This document shows positions 42,797-43,342 of a stretch of 43,342 bases of DNA, one piece after another; positions within the stretch are counted from its first letter, which is position 1, and the number at the start of each line of letters is the position of its first letter. The DNA is from Candidatus Gastranaerophilales bacterium (lineage in GTDB: Bacteria > Cyanobacteriota > Vampirovibrionia > Gastranaerophilales > Gastranaerophilaceae): assembly GCA_944325665.1 (NCBI GenBank), contig CALVAY010000015.1, positions 1 through 43,342 of the forward strand, read 5' to 3'. The translations under genes were made by a program, and so were the position numbers. Below the pieces are notes generated by a model. That model saw nothing but the letters and a program-made list of their open reading frames with translations. It made no database searches and had not been told where the DNA came from.

Positions 42797-43141
42797 TTAA
42801 GAATAGGCACTTAATATATCGGATAACAAGGTAAAATTGTTGTTGTAACTGTTGTTATCACCTTGCAAAAGTTCATAATTCAAAATTTCACAAGCAATCG
42901 GATTGGATTCGGCAAGATTTTTTATACCGAGCGAAAAAATATCTTGTGTTTTATTTTGAGTTGCATCAGAAGAATTTTCAGTATTTGAAGAGTTGTTAGA
43001 AGTTTTGTCGCTATCTATTTCAACGTAGTCAAGCGCATTTTCGAAATTATCCTCATAAACTTCAATATCTGTTTTTGAAACACTCGAGTAGGTTCCAATC
43101 GAATAAGCACCGATATTTGAAGAAGAAACACTCTCAACCAT
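42797..43141 (-). CDS. Small acidic Ser/Asn-rich protein of unknown function
   Basis: The 114-residue product begins MVESVSSSNIGAYSIGTYSS. It is acidic (DIEVYEDNFENALDYVEIDS) with a Ser/Asn-rich middle (TSNNSSNTENSSDATQN) and a hydrophobic-helical end (IACEILNYELLQ). The ATG at 43141 has GGAGGT at good distance; an ATG four codons earlier is less suited. It has no signal peptide or membrane span. It lies downstream of rpsI, behind a terminator, and is likely monocistronic. No family is recognised. Confidence 0.6.
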   Translation of the reverse strand: MVESVSSSNIGAYSIGTYSSVSKTDIEVYEDNFENALDYVEIDSDKTSNNSSNTENSSDATQNKTQDIFSLGIKNLAESNPIACEILNYELLQGDNNSYNNNFTLLSDILSAYS

Positions 43142-43217
43142 AACTACCTCCAAAATTATTATGGCATATAAAAAGAGCGTCTAAATCCTACATATAATAT
43201 ACACGAATTTGTATAAC

Positions 43218-43250
43218 AAAATACCGCCCGTATATAATAGGCGGTATTTT
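43218..43250. terminator. Intrinsic terminator after rpsI
   Basis: AAAATACCGCC and GGCGGTATTTT form an 11-bp stem with an 11-base AT-rich loop and a short T-run on each strand. It lies 17 bp after the rpsI stop codon on the minus strand. Confidence 0.85.
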
Positions 43251-43267
43251 TGAAATATAAGAAAAAA

Positions 43268-43342
43268 TTATCTTTTTGAGAATTGGAATCTTTTTCTTGC
43301 TCTTTTGCGACCGTATTTTTTACGTTCTTTAACTCTTGCATC
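43268..43342 (-). CDS. rpsI: Ribosomal protein S9, C-terminal end (partial)
   Basis: The last 24 codons and the stop codon are present; the rest lies beyond the window. The residues DARVKERKKYGRKRARKRFQ and FSKR match the S9 C-terminus, whose final Lys-Arg tail reaches the P-site tRNA. A terminator follows directly. Confidence 0.88.
   Translation of the reverse strand, partial: DARVKERKKYGRKRARKRFQFSKR

Noticed and set aside
43159-43341. 60-residue minus-strand frame at the window end
   Set aside because: It reads another frame of the rpsI end and continues through the terminator; the S9 C-terminal sequence in the adjacent frame is clear.
1-43342. Prophage, transposon or genomic island
   Set aside because: No integrase, transposase, terminal repeats or phage structural genes were found, and the genes are mostly conserved housekeeping types.

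Overview
The window looks like chromosomal DNA from an AT-rich, diderm, anaerobic bacterium. My best guess is a non-photosynthetic cyanobacterial relative of the Gastranaerophilales/Vampirovibrionia type. The reasons are an outer-membrane assembly protein with three POTRA domains as in cyanobacteria, Kdo-pathway genes (kdsC, kdsD), a TolC-like protein, a ferredoxin-linked 2-oxoacid oxidoreductase in place of a pyruvate or oxoglutarate dehydrogenase, and several unrelated proteins sharing a short N-terminal [VI]-x-F-x-[GA] motif that I associate with that lineage. The assignment is inference. No rRNA, phage, transposase or CRISPR array was seen.

Layout. 1-469: a tRNA-Lys gene (minus) whose 5' end is followed by a 101-bp tandem repeat made partly of tRNA sequence. 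470-5283: a secreted Cys-rich protein, valS (minus) and a TolC-family exporter. 5463-7091: a flavin reductase and lineage-specific small proteins. 7157-9851: a four-gene 2-oxoacid:ferredoxin oxidoreductase operon (minus). 9928-12976: a RelA/SpoT-type synthetase, a YraN protein and gatA. 13106-15320: two EF-hand proteins around a tiny zinc-ribbon gene. 15312-19735: rsmD, a CoA-disulfide-reductase-like flavoprotein and nadB-nadC. 19808-24790: a tight six-gene minus-strand operon, nfeD-qmcA-response regulator-histidine kinase-tadA-DUF2400. 24872-28677: a COG2509 flavoprotein, clpP, a small unknown and a GT39-type glycosyltransferase. 28788-32956: a pseudo-receiver/degenerate GGDEF protein, kdsC-kdsD, and a KDPG-aldolase-like gene behind a small STAS-like gene. 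32937-36459: leuA, two coupled membrane-associated proteins and a sigma-like protein. 36623-43342: bamA, gyrA, wecB, two small unknowns and the 3' end of rpsI.

The genes are mostly housekeeping: translation (tRNA-Lys, valS, gatA, tadA, rsmD, rpsI), envelope building (bamA, kdsC/D, wecB, tolC-like, GT39), NAD and leucine synthesis, anaerobic redox metabolism, DNA topology and proteolysis. Packing is extreme. Of twelve tail-to-tail junctions, nine overlap or are separated by at most 6 bp, and the other three each have one symmetrical hairpin that can stop transcription from both sides. No single island stands out as a complete new system. The most anomalous non-coding signal is the tRNA-Lys-derived palindromic tandem repeat. 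The most interesting coding contexts are the membrane-microdomain/two-component/tRNA-deaminase operon, the hydrolase-less RelA/SpoT-domain protein, and the set of lineage-specific proteins sharing an N-terminal motif.
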